64,000 nucleotides of DNA from Pseudomonas pseudonitroreducens (GCF_021603645.1 NZ_BQHJ01000011.1:206801-270800), one strand, 5' to 3'. Numbered from the stretch's first letter, positions 18,525 through 28,949 are shown. Translations and numbers: made by a program. The notes: generated by a model from the sequence alone, not told the origin.

Positions 18525-19404
18525 GCTGGCCTCCTTTCGGATCTACCTGGCTGATGGATGCAGGCAACAACGACTCGCGGAGCCCCTTGCCCTGGGTGAC
18601 CAGGTAGACGGTTGTGGTGTCCGTCGCGTTGCCCCGCGCACCGAGGTAGGGGTGTTGGAAGGTGGCCGCAACGAAGTTGCCCATCAGGTCGCGAGGATCC
18701 AGCTTGAGCTGTTGCGAGCTGGTGTTGCGCAGCTTGACTGCGGTCACGTAGAAGCCATCCAGCTTCCAGGCGCCCAGCGCACTTGCTTCCAGCGGCTGTA
18801 CCGGCAGCAGTGTGCTCAGGTCAATTCGCCGATCGATGCGCACCTGGGCAATACCCGCAACAGGTTCAACAGTACGCAGCGGGGCATACAGCATTTGGGC
18901 CGCGTACCGGGTGAGCACTACTGGGGAGGGGGTTTCATGCTGCGGCGCCGGGGGCGCATCCTCTTCTGGCTGCCCAGTAGTAGTGGTCGCTGCTGTGCTT
19001 TGGGGTTTGGTGTTGGGCGATTGGCCATAACGGGTTGGCGTCGTATCTCCAGCGACAATCTTCACAGGCTCCAGTGCAGGTTGACCGTCCTGTGCCGCGG
19101 TGGCCGCGATGTCCACCAGCACGATTTCGCCGTTGGCGACGTTCTGCAGCTGCAGGCGAGAGGGAGCGATGGTCTCGTTGGCGAGCAGGTAGATGGCGCC
19201 GCCCGTACTCTGCACTCGAAGCTTCCCGACCAGCTCAGGTTTCATACCCACCCGCACGTTTTGGTCGACGAACACGATCCGCTCCTGGCCGACACGCAGG
19301 GGCACCGCGAGGGGGATGCGCTCCCATTGCAGTATCTCGACCGCCTGCGCATTGGCAGCAATTAAGAAGGACAGGGCACCGCCCCAGCGAAGCATGATCT
19401 TCAT
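18502..19404 (-). CDS. TraK-like conjugative element protein, TIGR03749
   Basis: A 300-residue exported protein with a signal peptide ending near ANAQAVE and a mature beta-rich domain (WERIPLAVPLRVGQERIVFV, VQSTGGAIYLLANE) that resembles TraK/VirB9 secretins. A Pro/Thr-rich linker near residue 140 separates a second domain. It should form the outer-membrane core with the TraB-like and lipoprotein products. It overlaps the TraB-like gene by 23 bases and the next upstream gene by 4. Confidence 0.88.
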   Translation of the reverse strand: MKIMLRWGGALSFLIAANAQAVEILQWERIPLAVPLRVGQERIVFVDQNVRVGMKPELVGKLRVQSTGGAIYLLANETIAPSRLQLQNVANGEIVLVDIAATAAQDGQPALEPVKIVAGDTTPTRYGQSPNTKPQSTAATTTTGQPEEDAPPAPQHETPSPVVLTRYAAQMLYAPLRTVEPVAGIAQVRIDRRIDLSTLLPVQPLEASALGAWKLDGFYVTAVKLRNTSSQQLKLDPRDLMGNFVAATFQHPYLGARGNATDTTTVYLVTQGKGLRESLLPASISQVDPKGGQRGSNSER

Positions 19405-20057
19405 TGCTGGCCACCTGGTCCGGTAATGTCGTTGTCAACCTCGATCCGCACCGGATTGCTGGTGTAGCAGTCCCACTGCAGGCCGAAGGGGTTGCGTTCG
19501 GGGTCAAGGTCCGCACGAACGATATGGAGGGGATAGCGCGATAGCGCGCGCTTTACGCGCTCTCCCCCGTAGTGCTCATCGGCTGCAATGTCGAGGTTCA
19601 CGGTCCAATCGTTAATGGTCTGGACGATGGTGTGCTGCTCATTTTTGTCATCTACACCGCGACCAGGGATTTCAAAGACACCGCGCTCGCGCTTGCGAAG
19701 TTCGCCCGCGTTGCGACGTAGCTCGAAGTCTTTCTGCAGGTAGGTCTTACAACCGGGAGTAAGGTAGGCATCCAGTCGGTCGATGTTGGCCTGGTAGTCC
19801 ACTTCGCCATCACTCGGCCAGCGGTTCATCTGCTGGAAGATGTACAAGGCAAAGCTGTAGACGCTCTCCGGCGGTACATCCCACCACTTACGAGTGCTAC
19901 CCGAGCGCAGATCCGGAGGGACGTGCACGGTCAGGTCCTTCGGTGCTTTCCACCACCCGTATGCGAGTGCCAGGCACACGATGGTCATGAATCCCAGGGC
20001 CAGGCGCAGGCTCAGGATGTGCGCCTGCTGGGCGTCCACCTTCTTGCGAAAACTCAT
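19401..20057 (-). CDS. TraE/VirB8-like protein, TIGR03746
   Basis: A 218-residue bitopic inner-membrane protein: a short cytoplasmic start (MSFRKKVDAQQAHILSLRL), one membrane helix (GFMTIVCLALAYGW) and a periplasmic NTF2-like domain with YSFALYIFQQMNRWP and WDCYTSNPVRIE. This matches the VirB8/TraE position in the channel scaffold. The ATG at 20057 is preferred over the longer frame because the family begins there. Confidence 0.9.
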   Translation of the reverse strand: MSFRKKVDAQQAHILSLRLALGFMTIVCLALAYGWWKAPKDLTVHVPPDLRSGSTRKWWDVPPESVYSFALYIFQQMNRWPSDGEVDYQANIDRLDAYLTPGCKTYLQKDFELRRNAGELRKRERGVFEIPGRGVDDKNEQHTIVQTINDWTVNLDIAADEHYGGERVKRALSRYPLHIVRADLDPERNPFGLQWDCYTSNPVRIEVDNDITGPGGQQ

Positions 20058-20059
20058 GG

Positions 20060-20440
20060 TTACTCCGTGCGGTGACAGGTCCACGCGCCGGAGCGCGTGA
20101 TCAGCCCGCTGTCACCCCAGAATGGGGCGTATTGGGCAATGTAGAGTTGCACCTGGCGGTAGAACCAGGTGTCGGGTCGGTTGCGCTTCATCTTCCGCAG
20201 GATGCGGCTTGCGACGGTCAGCCCCAACACCCCGCCTGCTAGGGCACCAGCGATGATCAGTGCCAAGTTGCCGGACAGAATCGCGACAGGGATTCCCAAG
20301 GCAAAGCCGACCGCACCGCTGAGGAAGACGGTGCCCCACATCTCATCGGCAGTCAGACCGCCCATGATCACGGGCTGTCTGTTGAGATTGGTGGGAAGGA
20401 ACTTGAGGGTCCCGTCGTCAAGGTGTTGGTCGTCGGCCAT
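20060..20440 (-). CDS. Conjugal transfer protein, TIGR03750 (TraL-like)
   Basis: A 126-residue protein with the conserved start LKFLPTNLNRQPVIMGGLT, two adjacent hydrophobic helices at about residues 36–78 and a basic segment (RILRKMKRNRPDTWFYRQVQ). Size and topology match TraL-like pilus assembly proteins of type IV secretion. It ends 2 bases before the TraE-like start. Confidence 0.9.
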   Translation of the reverse strand: MADDQHLDDGTLKFLPTNLNRQPVIMGGLTADEMWGTVFLSGAVGFALGIPVAILSGNLALIIAGALAGGVLGLTVASRILRKMKRNRPDTWFYRQVQLYIAQYAPFWGDSGLITRSGAWTCHRTE

Positions 20441-20455
20441 GGTTGCAAACCTTCC

Positions 20456-20800
20456 TCAGAGGATGCCGGTCGCTTTTGTGACCATGAAGATGCCGACACA
20501 GATGATGCCGATGCCCACAACGGCGGTAGCGCCCAGATCCCGCCACTTTTTCTTACCGTCGTGAATGTCGTGGTAGACGCCATAGGCGTGCCAGGAGACG
20601 CCTAGGATCATCGCACCGAGAATGATCAGGCCCAGCAGCATGAACCCGTCGTAGCCATAGTTCTGGATGGTCTGCAGCCAGTTCGAACCTTCCCCCCGAC
20701 TGGGGGCTTGGGCCTGCGGAAGGGCCGCGTTGGCGAGCCCGGGCAAACTCAGCAGGATCATGCTGAGGGTGAGTGCACGGGAATAGGGCAGCTTGGACAT
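20456..20800 (-). CDS. Pilin-like membrane protein, TIGR03745
   Basis: A 114-residue protein with a signal peptide ending at LANAALPQA, followed by two hydrophobic helices (GFMLLGLIILGAMILG and VVGIGIICVGIFMV) around a charged loop DIHDGKKKWRD. This is the shape of a VirB2/TraA-type pilin, which is its probable role in the operon. I chose the ATG at 20800 because the residues before it do not fit a signal peptide. Confidence 0.88.
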   Translation of the reverse strand: MSKLPYSRALTLSMILLSLPGLANAALPQAQAPSRGEGSNWLQTIQNYGYDGFMLLGLIILGAMILGVSWHAYGVYHDIHDGKKKWRDLGATAVVGIGIICVGIFMVTKATGIL

Positions 20801-20816
20801 TGGTGTACTCCGTGAG

Positions 20817-21056
20817 TTAGCTGAGGACAAAGAAGGTGAGAATCATGAGAAGCAAGATCAGGCGGATGGCCGATGATCCGGCTATTGAGCGGTCGAGGTT
20901 CTTGGTCGCCCAGCCGCGCCAGATGCTGTAGGCCGCCCAAGCGCCCCACAGCATCGCCAGTGCGACCAGTGCTCCGACGAACAGGGTTGTTGTTGCCTGG
21001 GGTGTGAAGCCGCTGGCGGCTTTAAATGCCGCGGACTGCGAGGCGCTCATGCTCAT
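20817..21056 (-). CDS. Small membrane protein, TIGR03758
   Basis: A 79-residue protein with two hydrophobic helices (LFVGALVALAMLWGAWAAY and RLILLLMILTFFVL). It belongs by sequence and place to TIGR03758, a small protein always found between the RAQPRD and pilin-like genes. It may be a second pilin-like or accessory membrane component. The start overlaps the RAQPRD stop by 4 bases. Confidence 0.88.
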   Translation of the reverse strand: MSMSASQSAAFKAASGFTPQATTTLFVGALVALAMLWGAWAAYSIWRGWATKNLDRSIAGSSAIRLILLLMILTFFVLS

Positions 21057-21409
21057 GGCATACGGCCTTCCGTCAGGGTGTAGTTGCCGGTGAGTTCGGC
21101 CGGATCTCGGGGCTGGGCGCGACTGGGGGTGAGGTAGTCCTGCAGGCCCTGGCGAATACGCTGGATATCGCTTGCCAGGCGCTCGTAGTCGAAGTAGTAG
21201 CGCTGCCCAGGCTCATCGGCGACATGCGCGCTGCGCCTGGACGAGTCCTCGAGGGCATTCAGCTGGCGTATCATGACCTCGATGTTTGCCTGCTCGGACG
21301 CACTGGCGGCGTCCGCCAGCTGCGGGAAGCAGATCCACCCGATGATGGCGATGAGCCCGTACTGGGCGATTCGGCTGAGAGATGCGGAGGAAGGGCGGCG
21401 AAGGTTCAC
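21053..21409 (-). CDS. RAQPRD family conjugative element protein
   Basis: A 118-residue exported protein that contains the family signature SRAQPRDP near its end and a helical segment with IEVMIRQLNALED. The signal peptide ends near QLADAAS. I chose the GTG at 21409 because the sequence that follows gives a proper signal peptide; an ATG at 21454 is possible. It is the last conserved transfer gene before the cargo block, and the operon picks up again only at 44930. Confidence 0.88.
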   Translation of the reverse strand: MNLRRPSSASLSRIAQYGLIAIIGWICFPQLADAASASEQANIEVMIRQLNALEDSSRRSAHVADEPGQRYYFDYERLASDIQRIRQGLQDYLTPSRAQPRDPAELTGNYTLTEGRMP

Positions 21410-21510
21410 GGCTACGCTCTGACAAGTCGGTTGATGCCAGCTTGCCGGCACCAACCCCTTGCTCGCCGCAAGAAATAGTTACTGGGTTCGCGCGGATTTT
21501 CTCGAGCCCG

Positions 21511-21816
21511 TCACGACTGCGTTTCGCGTTTGAAAAACAGCAGGTAGCCCACCGGCATAGCGAAGCCATATGCCCACCCCTGGGCGTTCTGGTTACCGAT
21601 TCTTGTCTCGCCGCGGCAAATAGACTGCACGCTCACCAATTCCCAGCCGTCAGTCCCCTGCGGCCCGAGGAGCGCCTGGAATGTGTCGTGCTGCAATAGC
21701 TGGACAAGGTCGGGCTCGAGCGTGACCTCGGTCGATTTGAACAGCACTCCGCTTGTTTGGGTCTTGAAAGGAATGGAGACCTGCTCGATGCGGTGCTCAA
21801 AGCGCTTAGAATTCAT
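21511..21816 (-). CDS. Hypothetical protein (DUF4177-like)
   Basis: A 101-residue cytoplasmic protein starting MNSKRFEHRIEQVSIPFKT. The pattern of a two-strand start, a helix (LVQLLQHDTFQALL) and the segment GPQGTDGWELVSVQSI is like DUF4177 proteins, small alpha/beta proteins with a conserved GWELV motif. GGAGC precedes the ATG at 21816. It is on the same strand as the tra operon, about 100 bases upstream of RAQPRD. The function is unknown. Confidence 0.72.
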   Translation of the reverse strand: MNSKRFEHRIEQVSIPFKTQTSGVLFKSTEVTLEPDLVQLLQHDTFQALLGPQGTDGWELVSVQSICRGETRIGNQNAQGWAYGFAMPVGYLLFFKRETQS

Positions 21817-22278
21817 GATGTGCTCCAGCTGGAATAAAGGCTCCAGATATCGGGCTCCGGTGGCCGGAAGCACAATCAGAAATACTCAGCAGCACCTGCA
21901 TGGATTTTCGGGCCGGAGCTCAGGCCCTCTGTTGATGGGCTTCTGGAGCAAAGCTTCGACGTCTTGCTCCATAATCGCCAGGACTAAGCTGATGATGGCG
22001 AGGAGCCGCGTGACGCGGGTCGCCAGCACATAGAGCAGGTTGTGCTCGTTGTCGCGCCGCCAATTCCAAGGAGCTGTTGTAGCGAAGGTAAAGAATGCGG
22101 AGCGCAGGGTGATGGTGCGCATAGCCAACTGCGTGATTGCACTGACTTGCCCCCAACTTCACTCATCCTGACCAAACATTTGCATTTGTGCTGACCACCG
22201 TTTTGCCCGACTTGACCAGCCACACCGAATTAACGACCAGCTGCAATCGACCCCTAGCAGACGTTTTCCCCATTAAAA
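21817..22278. other. Intergenic stretch between tra operon and cus operon
   Basis: About 460 bases with no gene that I can support. A minus-strand frame at 21886–22128 encodes 80 residues with one hydrophobic stretch (VTRLLAIISLVLAIME), but it has no ribosome site and no recognisable relatives, so I leave it as doubtful. The stretch is the left junction of the metal cargo. Confidence 0.5.
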
Positions 22279-22315
22279 CAGCCCAGTCGGCACGCCTGCC
22301 GTCTGGGCTGATTTT
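22279..22315 (-). terminator. Terminator of the cus operon
   Basis: CAGCCCAGTCGGC and GCCGTCTGGGCTG form a long, nearly perfect stem around a short loop (22279–22310). Read on the minus strand, it is followed by a T run (TTTTAATG). It lies just after the last stop of the decayed cusF gene. Confidence 0.8.
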
Positions 22316-22651
22316 CAGAGTTGTTTCTTCCGAATACTCACAATTTTCGGGGACTCCCTTCATAGCGGAAGTCGAAATCCACCTAGTCGCTGATCTGCAG
22401 CCCTTTCGTTTGTTCCTCGGTCACCTTGGAGCCCATCGTCATTGGCGCCCACTTCAGAGCATCAACGATAACCGTGAGCGAGAGTGATGGTGAAATGGTC
22501 GGCGTTGATCGTTTTGATTGTGCCCTCCGCCCTTGCTGCGGGAGAAGCATGTTTATTCTGAGCTACCGTCATTCCGGACATATCCGCGGCCAAGGCCGGA
22601 TAGGAAAGGATGAGCAGCAAGGCACCTGCGGTAATTTAAGGTGGCTTTCAT
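22315..22651 (-). pseudogene. cusF: Decayed CusF-like periplasmic copper chaperone
   Basis: Translation by homology across frames gives a CusF-type protein. It starts MKAT at 22651, overlapping the cusA stop by ATGA. A frameshift in the signal peptide follows, then SYPALAADMSGMTVAQNK and AEGTIKTINADHFTITLAHG, a second shift, ALKWAPMTMGSKVTEEQ, an in-frame TAG, and VDFDFRYEG. A further shift precedes KIVSIRKK. The copper ligands of CusF (Trp and Met of the KW–PMTM region) can still be read. At least three frame changes and one stop make it non-functional. Confidence 0.85.
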
Positions 22652-25600
22652 TGGGTTTCTCCGGAACGGTGTTGCGAAAGTGATGCTGTTTGGCGACGTC
22701 GCATTAGCCAATAGGCTGCGGGGATGACGAACAATGAGAGGAGTGGAGCTGTGACCATGCCGCCAACCATGGGAACAGCAATTCGGCTCATTACTTCGCT
22801 ACCAGTTCCGCTGCTCCAGAGAATCGGCAGCAGGCCGGCGACGATTACAGCAACGGTCATTGCCTTAGGACGAACTCGCTGTACTGCACCCTCCCGGATG
22901 GCGGTAAGCAGTGCAGCGGAGTCTCCGGGGCCTTGGCGTTCCGCCCAGGCATTCTTCAGGTAGATCAGCATAATCACTCCGAACTCGGCCGCGACTCCCG
23001 CAAGCGCGATGAAGCCAACACCCGTTGCCACTGACAGATTGAAGCCCATTAGATAGAGCAACCACACTCCGCCTGTAAGAGCGAAAGGCAACGTGGCCAT
23101 TATCAGAATCGCTTCATCGAAGCGTCCGAAAGTCAGATAGAGCAGCACAAAAATGATGGCAAGAGTCGCGGGCACCACCAGTTTGAGCCGAGCATTAGCG
23201 CGCTCGAGATATTCGAACTGACCCGAATAGCTTAAGCTCATTCCAGGCGCGAGCTGTACGTTGCGCTCCACTGCCTGACGTAAATCCCCCACTACCGACG
23301 CCAAGTCACGACCACGAACATCCACGTAGACCCAGCCGGAGAGTCGGGCATTCTCGCTCTTGAGCATCGGCGGCCCGTCGATAATGCTCACTCGCGCCAC
23401 ACTGCCCAACGTGATCTGGCCGCCTTGAGAGGTATAGATCGGTAGTTGCTGCAGCGCACTTAATGAGTCTCGCCATTCACGCGGGTATCTCACATTGATC
23501 GGATAACGTGCTAATCCCTCCACCGTTTCACCGATGTTCTGGCCGCCTATTGCGCTACTGACAATAGCCTGCACATCGGCGATGTTCATACCGTAGCGGG
23601 CTGCAGCTTGTCGGTCGATGTCGACATCAATGTATCGGCCGCCTGTCAAGCGCTCGGCGAGTGCGGAGCTTACCCCAGGTACTCCCTTGGCCACTCGCTC
23701 CACCGCCTGTGTGGCGCGGTCGATTTCGGCCAAGTCTGTGCCGGCGACCTTCACCCCTATAGGGCTCTTGATGCCAGTGGCGAGCATATCGATACGGTTA
23801 CGGATGGGCGGAATCCAGATATTGGTCAGGCCAGGTACCTTTACTGCGCGGTCCAGCTCCTCCACAAGTTTCTCGCTAGTAACTCCCGGTCGCCATTCTT
23901 CTTTGGGTTTAAAACGGATGGTGGTTTCAAACATTTCCAGGGGAGCTGGATCCGTGGCTGATTCGGCGCGTCCCGCTTTACCGAAAACAGTTGCCACTTC
24001 TGGAACACTCATTATCAGGCGATCTGTGCTTTGCAGCAGCTCCGAGGCTTTCTGGGCGGACAGGCCAGGCAGAGCTGAAGGCATATACAGCAGATCGCCC
24101 TCATCCAGCGGCGGCAAGAACTCGCCACCCAAATGGGACAGAGGCCAAATCCCGGTGAGGAAAATCACAACCGCAGCTGCTAGCGTTGCGCGCGGGCGTC
24201 GCAGTACTGCATCCAGTGCAGGCTGGTAGATGCGGATTAACCATCGATTCAGTGGATTGCGCTGTTCTGATGGCAGATGGCCGCGAATCCAATACCCCAT
24301 CAGCACCGGTACCAAAGTTACTGAGAGCCCGGCGGCACCTGCCATCGCATAGGTTTTGGTGAATGCCAACGGACCAAATAGGCGCCCCTCCTGTGCCTCC
24401 AGAGTGAACACGGGTATGAAGGACAAAGTGATGATCAGTAAACTGAAGAACAGAGCCGGTCCCACCTCGACTGCCGCCTCGGTCATAACGCGCCAGTGTT
24501 GCTCGCCCACTAGCGGCGTACCTGGATGCTTCTCGTGCCAAGCCTCGACGCGCTTATGCGCGTTCTCAATCATGACTACCGCCGCGTCGACCATGGCGCC
24601 AATGGCAATCGCGATGCCACCCAGGGACATAATGTTGGCATTGATCCCCTGGTGGCGCATGACGATCAACGCAATAAGTACCCCAACGGGTAGCGAAACA
24701 ATGGCCACCAGCGATGAGCGCAAATGCCATAGGAACGCTGCACAGACCACCGCGACCACTATGAATTCCTCAATGAGTTTGCTACTGAGGTGGATCACTG
24801 CTCGGTCGATCAAATTACTGCGATCGTAAGTCGTTACGATTTCCACGCCTTTGGGCAAGCTTTCTTTCAACGAGTCGAGTTTTTCCTTCACTCGCGCGAT
24901 GGCTTCGCGTGCGTTCTTACCGCTGCGCAAAACGATCACTCCTCCCACGGCCTCGCCTTCGCCATCCAACTCTCCGATCCCGCGGCGCATTTCCGGGCCA
25001 AGCTGGATAGTGGCGACGTCACCGAGGGTTACCGGACTGCCGTTGGCAGCTAGGCGCAGTGGGATTGCGCGGAAGTCAGCAAGACTTTTTAGATAGCCCG
25101 AGGCGCGCACCATGAACTCGGCCTCGCCGAGTTCCAACACGCCACCACCGGTTTCCTGGTTGGCCTTGCCCACCGCTTCAATTACTTCGTTCTGAGTTAT
25201 ACCCAGGCTAGCCAGTCGCACCGGGTCCAGTACTACTTGATACTGACGGACCATTCCTCCTACGGTCGCTACTTCGGCAACATCCGGCACCGTTTTCAGT
25301 TCGTATTTGAGGAACCAGTCTTGCAGGCTTCTCAACTGGGCTAAGTCATGCTGGCCGGTCCGGTCCACTAAGGCGTACTGATAAATCCAGCCCACACCGG
25401 TCGCATCTGGGCCCAGAGCAGTCTTCGCGGTTTGCGGCAGCCGCGATTGCACTTGATTCAAGTACTCCAGCACTCGTGAGCGCGCCCAATAGAGGTCTGT
25501 GCCATCTTCGAATAACACATAGACGAAGCTGTCGCCAAAGGAGGAAAAACCGCGTACGGTCTTTGCGCCGGGCACTGACAACATCGTGGTAGCCAGTGGG

Positions 25601-25800
25601 TAGGTAACCTGGTTTTCGACGATTTGTGGTGCCTGTCCCGGATAGCTGGTGCGGATGATTACCTGCACGTCGGAAAGATCAGGAAGTGCATCGATCGGCG
25701 TACTGCGTAGAGACCAGATGCCCCAAGCGACGATGAAGAGAGTGGCTAGCAGTACCAGGAAGCGATTAGCCACCGACCAGCGGATTAATTTCGCGATCAT
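22648..25800 (-). CDS. cusA: CusA/CzcA-family heavy-metal RND transporter
   Basis: A 1050-residue proton-driven RND pump of the inner membrane that expels Cu(I)/Ag(I) or related cations. It starts [18 protein letters not shown], as HME-RND pumps do. The membrane helix with [17 protein letters not shown] carries the acidic residue of the proton relay. Large periplasmic loops and the usual second half are present. Copper/silver specificity is inferred from the neighbours: the CusB partner carries a CusF-like domain and a cusF remnant follows. Starts and stops of cusC, cusB, cusA and cusF all overlap, so this is one operon. Confidence 0.93.
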   Translation of the reverse strand: MIAKLIRWSVANRFLVLLATLFIVAWGIWSLRSTPIDALPDLSDVQVIIRTSYPGQAPQIVENQVTYPLATTMLSVPGAKTVRGFSSFGDSFVYVLFEDGTDLYWARSRVLEYLNQVQSRLPQTAKTALGPDATGVGWIYQYALVDRTGQHDLAQLRSLQDWFLKYELKTVPDVAEVATVGGMVRQYQVVLDPVRLASLGITQNEVIEAVGKANQETGGGVLELGEAEFMVRASGYLKSLADFRAIPLRLAANGSPVTLGDVATIQLGPEMRRGIGELDGEGEAVGGVIVLRSGKNAREAIARVKEKLDSLKESLPKGVEIVTTYDRSNLIDRAVIHLSSKLIEEFIVVAVVCAAFLWHLRSSLVAIVSLPVGVLIALIVMRHQGINANIMSLGGIAIAIGAMVDAAVVMIENAHKRVEAWHEKHPGTPLVGEQHWRVMTEAAVEVGPALFFSLLIITLSFIPVFTLEAQEGRLFGPLAFTKTYAMAGAAGLSVTLVPVLMGYWIRGHLPSEQRNPLNRWLIRIYQPALDAVLRRPRATLAAAVVIFLTGIWPLSHLGGEFLPPLDEGDLLYMPSALPGLSAQKASELLQSTDRLIMSVPEVATVFGKAGRAESATDPAPLEMFETTIRFKPKEEWRPGVTSEKLVEELDRAVKVPGLTNIWIPPIRNRIDMLATGIKSPIGVKVAGTDLAEIDRATQAVERVAKGVPGVSSALAERLTGGRYIDVDIDRQAAARYGMNIADVQAIVSSAIGGQNIGETVEGLARYPINVRYPREWRDSLSALQQLPIYTSQGGQITLGSVARVSIIDGPPMLKSENARLSGWVYVDVRGRDLASVVGDLRQAVERNVQLAPGMSLSYSGQFEYLERANARLKLVVPATLAIIFVLLYLTFGRFDEAILIMATLPFALTGGVWLLYLMGFNLSVATGVGFIALAGVAAEFGVIMLIYLKNAWAERQGPGDSAALLTAIREGAVQRVRPKAMTVAVIVAGLLPILWSSGTGSEVMSRIAVPMVGGMVTAPLLSLFVIPAAYWLMRRRQTASLSQHRSGETQ

Positions 25801-27275
25801 GGCTGCGCCCCCAGCTTGCTAACCTGCTCGATCACCAAGCCGGCATCACTCTCACTGATTTCGAAGCTGAGGCGGTCCCCCACCTTAACTCCATCAGCCA
25901 GCTCGGGTCGGGCGAGGGCGTAAAGCATGCTCATTGCTGGCATACCCAGGGTGCTAATTGGACCGTGGCTGATCGTGAGTCCTTGTTCGCTAACCGCCAC
26001 TACTCGGCCCTCCGCTTTATGGCGGGCGGGAACAGCCTTGGCCAGTGAGCTGTGCTGGGCCGTCCGCGCCTCGATACCTTTTAGACTGGCTTCCGAGTCA
26101 ATGAGGAACTGTCCGGAGGCGACTACCCTTTGTCCTTCCTCCAAACCATGCAGAACCGCAATGAGACCGTCGCTCTCCTGGCCAAGACTAACCTCAACAG
26201 GGCGGAACTTACCTTCACTCTCGGCGAGCATTACCAAATTGCGCTTGCCGGTACGTACTACCGCTTCGCTGGGGATCTGTAGAACGTCGGACTGCCCGGC
26301 GAGGTCAAGACTGACCTCTACAGTCATCCCAGGACGCAATTGTCCGTCAGGATTGGGCAGTTCGATGCGTAGGCGTAGGGTGCGACTCTGCTGATCGTTT
26401 TCTGGAAGGATGCTAGCTAAGGTGCCAGTTACAGGGCGATCTGGAAGCGCAGGCAGGCGAGCATCAACTGTCTGGCCGACCTTTAGCCCGCCGGCCTGGG
26501 TTTCGGGGACCGCAGCTTCGAGCCAAACCTGGCGCAGGCCATTGATTCTCGCTAGGGGAGCGCCGGCAGGAAGGGACATCCCAGTGCGCACGTTAAGTTC
26601 TCGGATGACTCCTGCTATCGGCGAACTCAATGTAATTACCGGGCGTGTCTGTCCGCTTCGTGCAATCTGCGCCACGAGTCTCTCTGGCATGCCAGCCAAC
26701 AGCAGGCGTTGCCGTGCAGCCGAAATTAATGTCGGCTCTGCGGAGTTCCGAACAGCGATATATTCCTCCTGCAGGCCGGCCCATTCCGGTACTAGAACAT
26801 CAGCGATTGGTGCGCCTGCTTTCACTAGATCGCCTGGAGCTAAATTGTAGGTTCGTTCGACGAAGCCGCTGGCACGCGACTGCAGCAGGGCGACATCGCG
26901 GTCATTAAAGGTGAGCAGGCCGGTGACCTTTAACGCGCGGTCGAGCCTGCCGCGGCTGACCGTAGCCAGACGCATGCCTAGGTTCTGCTGGATTCCCGAT
27001 TCAATGCGCACTGCCTCGACATTCTCTCCCTCAGCCCCTTCGTCAGCGTATTTAGGTATTAGTTGCATATCCATGAACGGTGATTTGCCTGGAGCATCGA
27101 AATGCTGCTGCGGTGACATTGGGTCGTACCAATAAAGCGGTTTACGTTCTGTAGATGCAGGTGGTGCTGGTGGGGTATGGCTTTGCCGCTTTAGTGCGAG
27201 CCAGTAGCCACCTGCGCCGCCGGCGGATAGAACGAAAGCAAGCAAGACTAGAATCTTCCAAGAGAACCGAATCAT
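25797..27275 (-). CDS. cusB: CusB periplasmic adaptor with C-terminal CusF-like domain
   Basis: A 492-residue membrane-fusion protein that joins CusA to the outer-membrane channel. It has an N-terminal membrane anchor ([19 protein letters not shown]), a heavy-metal-binding segment with [13 protein letters not shown] and [11 protein letters not shown], the lipoyl/barrel/hairpin adaptor core, and a C-terminal extension ([19 protein letters not shown], then [10 protein letters not shown]). The extension looks like a fused CusF domain, with methionines placed as copper ligands. That fusion may make the separate, now decayed, cusF gene dispensable. Confidence 0.92.
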   Translation of the reverse strand: MIRFSWKILVLLAFVLSAGGAGGYWLALKRQSHTPPAPPASTERKPLYWYDPMSPQQHFDAPGKSPFMDMQLIPKYADEGAEGENVEAVRIESGIQQNLGMRLATVSRGRLDRALKVTGLLTFNDRDVALLQSRASGFVERTYNLAPGDLVKAGAPIADVLVPEWAGLQEEYIAVRNSAEPTLISAARQRLLLAGMPERLVAQIARSGQTRPVITLSSPIAGVIRELNVRTGMSLPAGAPLARINGLRQVWLEAAVPETQAGGLKVGQTVDARLPALPDRPVTGTLASILPENDQQSRTLRLRIELPNPDGQLRPGMTVEVSLDLAGQSDVLQIPSEAVVRTGKRNLVMLAESEGKFRPVEVSLGQESDGLIAVLHGLEEGQRVVASGQFLIDSEASLKGIEARTAQHSSLAKAVPARHKAEGRVVAVSEQGLTISHGPISTLGMPAMSMLYALARPELADGVKVGDRLSFEISESDAGLVIEQVSKLGAQP

Positions 27276-28516
27276 TTCGGCGCCTCCTCATAAGTGAAAT
27301 ACAGACGCGCCGCTATCAAAGCTAAGGAGCCTTGGAGGTCAAGTAGCCGGAGTCGGGCCTCGACCAGTTGCTGGCGAGCGCCTATCACGTCGTCAAGCTG
27401 GAGCTTTCCGGCGCGGTAACTAGCCGTAGCTAGTTGCACTTTCTCTATGGCTAGAGGGACTAAGTTGCTGTTGCTACGCTCAACCGCGCGCTGCAGCCTC
27501 CGGTATTCCGCGAGGTCATCTTCGAGCGCTTGCTGGTATTCGCGGGTCAGTGCCTCGCGTTCCGCCTCCAATTGCCTCACTTGCGCGCGTCGCGCCGCAA
27601 TCTTCGGATCCTGGCGAGATGCCGTGAATAGCGGTAGGTCGAAGCTCACCTGTAGCGTCATCATGTCGCCGAAGTCGCGACCGCGGCGCTGGTAGTCCAC
27701 CTCCCAGCTCCAGTCCGGCTGCTTTTCGGAGACTGCTTCTCGAACCAAGGCTTCCGCCTCGCGAGTTGCAGGACCATACGCGGCTAGTTCCGGATGCTGG
27801 TGCAACGCCTGAAGCGAATGCGAGGCGTCTATAGACCACCTCGGGAAATCTCCCGTCAGTGTTGCTGGCGCCTCTTGACCGATCCAGCGTTTGAGCGCTG
27901 CTCGTGCTTGGACTGCCTGTCGCAGTAGGTCGTCTTTTTGCTCATCCAGCACAGCAGCTTCTTGGCGAGGGGCAACCGTATCGACTGTGTTTGCGCTTCC
28001 ACCTGCCAAGCGTGCGCGGACAGTTTTGTCCAGCAGACGGTTCTCGCGATAGAACTCGTCAAACAAGGCCAGCTTGCGTTGCAGCGTGTATGCCGCAATC
28101 CAAGCTTGTGCGGAAGCATTGCGAACCTTTAATCGTTCGACGTCGGCTTCGGCATTCGCGCGTTCTACGGCGGCCTGAGCGGTCTCAATGCGAGCCTCAC
28201 GCTTGTCGCGGTTTGGGACTTCTTGCATCAGGCCAACCATCTGCATAGACATACCATCGCGCTGAGTGGTCCAGCGATCATCCCCTTCAATCGGAATGTT
28301 CTGGAGGCCCAAGTTCAACTTAGGGTCGGGTAACTCCCCTGCGGGGATGGCTGCGTTTTTCGCAGCCGAAATTTTTTCGCTCTGCGCTAGGAGTGATGGG
28401 GCATTACGTTCGGCTAGCATTAAAGCGTCGTCCAGCGAGAGCGACGCCCCTTGGGCGGAAAAGCTGGACAGCAAGGCGAGCAATATCCAGCTCATATGAA
28501 GTCGGATGGATTTCAT
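27272..28516 (-). CDS. cusC: CusC/TolC-family outer-membrane efflux protein
   Basis: A 414-residue outer-membrane channel with a signal peptide ending near FSAQGASLSLDDAL and two OEP repeats. Family segments visible are AIPAGELPDPKLNLGLQN and SYRAGKLQLDDVIGARQQL. I chose the ATG at 28516, where the signal peptide starts; the frame is open to 28660. It is the first gene of the efflux operon. Long alpha-helical stretches fit the periplasmic tunnel. Confidence 0.92.
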   Translation of the reverse strand: MKSIRLHMSWILLALLSSFSAQGASLSLDDALMLAERNAPSLLAQSEKISAAKNAAIPAGELPDPKLNLGLQNIPIEGDDRWTTQRDGMSMQMVGLMQEVPNRDKREARIETAQAAVERANAEADVERLKVRNASAQAWIAAYTLQRKLALFDEFYRENRLLDKTVRARLAGGSANTVDTVAPRQEAAVLDEQKDDLLRQAVQARAALKRWIGQEAPATLTGDFPRWSIDASHSLQALHQHPELAAYGPATREAEALVREAVSEKQPDWSWEVDYQRRGRDFGDMMTLQVSFDLPLFTASRQDPKIAARRAQVRQLEAEREALTREYQQALEDDLAEYRRLQRAVERSNSNLVPLAIEKVQLATASYRAGKLQLDDVIGARQQLVEARLRLLDLQGSLALIAARLYFTYEEAPK

Positions 28517-28604
28517 AACGTGGATTCCTCTGGAAAACCAACGCATAGGCGTGAACCACCCGGACGCAGCAAGAGCCCGGGCGAGATTTAGGTTAGAAGA
28601 GGAA

Positions 28605-28949
28605 TTAGGCGCAGGGAGGTCGCCAGAGGTCGGACGGAACTCGTCCAAAGATGGAATCAATATAAGGGAAGGGGGGCTGCATCGCAGCAGGAGCTATGGG
28701 AGCCTTCAAGACGTCAATCTGGAGTATAGCCCCGCTCTTGCATTCTTGACCGCTTTTGCATTCCTTCTTACCGTGCTGGGTTAGCTTGCTCATTTCTTGG
28801 CAACAATCATTGTTGACCCTCGCCATCTGCCCATGGCCCGCACTTTTCATCGGGCAAGGAGCAGTCGGCGCCTCAATGCCCGCTATTCCAGTAAGAGGAA
28901 GCGTACAACTGAGGAACAAAATTATGAGCAATCGAAGGCGGCGGATCAT
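28605..28949 (-). CDS. Small secreted Cys/Met/His protein upstream of cusCBA
   Basis: A 114-residue protein beginning MIRRLRLLIILFLSCTLPL with a signal peptide or membrane anchor. The mature part is rich in possible metal ligands: CPMKSAGHGQM, DCCQEM, KKECKSGQECKSG, then a C-terminal DLWRPPCA. I do not recognise a family with certainty; its place and composition recall the small CzcI/CopL-type proteins that head metal-efflux operons. Start choice at 28949 is by the signal peptide, as the frame is open further up. It is probably co-transcribed with cusC, 88 bases downstream. Confidence 0.72.
   Translation of the reverse strand: MIRRLRLLIILFLSCTLPLTGIAGIEAPTAPCPMKSAGHGQMARVNNDCCQEMSKLTQHGKKECKSGQECKSGAILQIDVLKAPIAPAAMQPPFPYIDSIFGRVPSDLWRPPCA

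Noticed and set aside
21886-22128. Minus-strand frame of 80 codons between tra and cus operons
   Set aside because: One hydrophobic segment only, TTG start without ribosome site; support is too weak.
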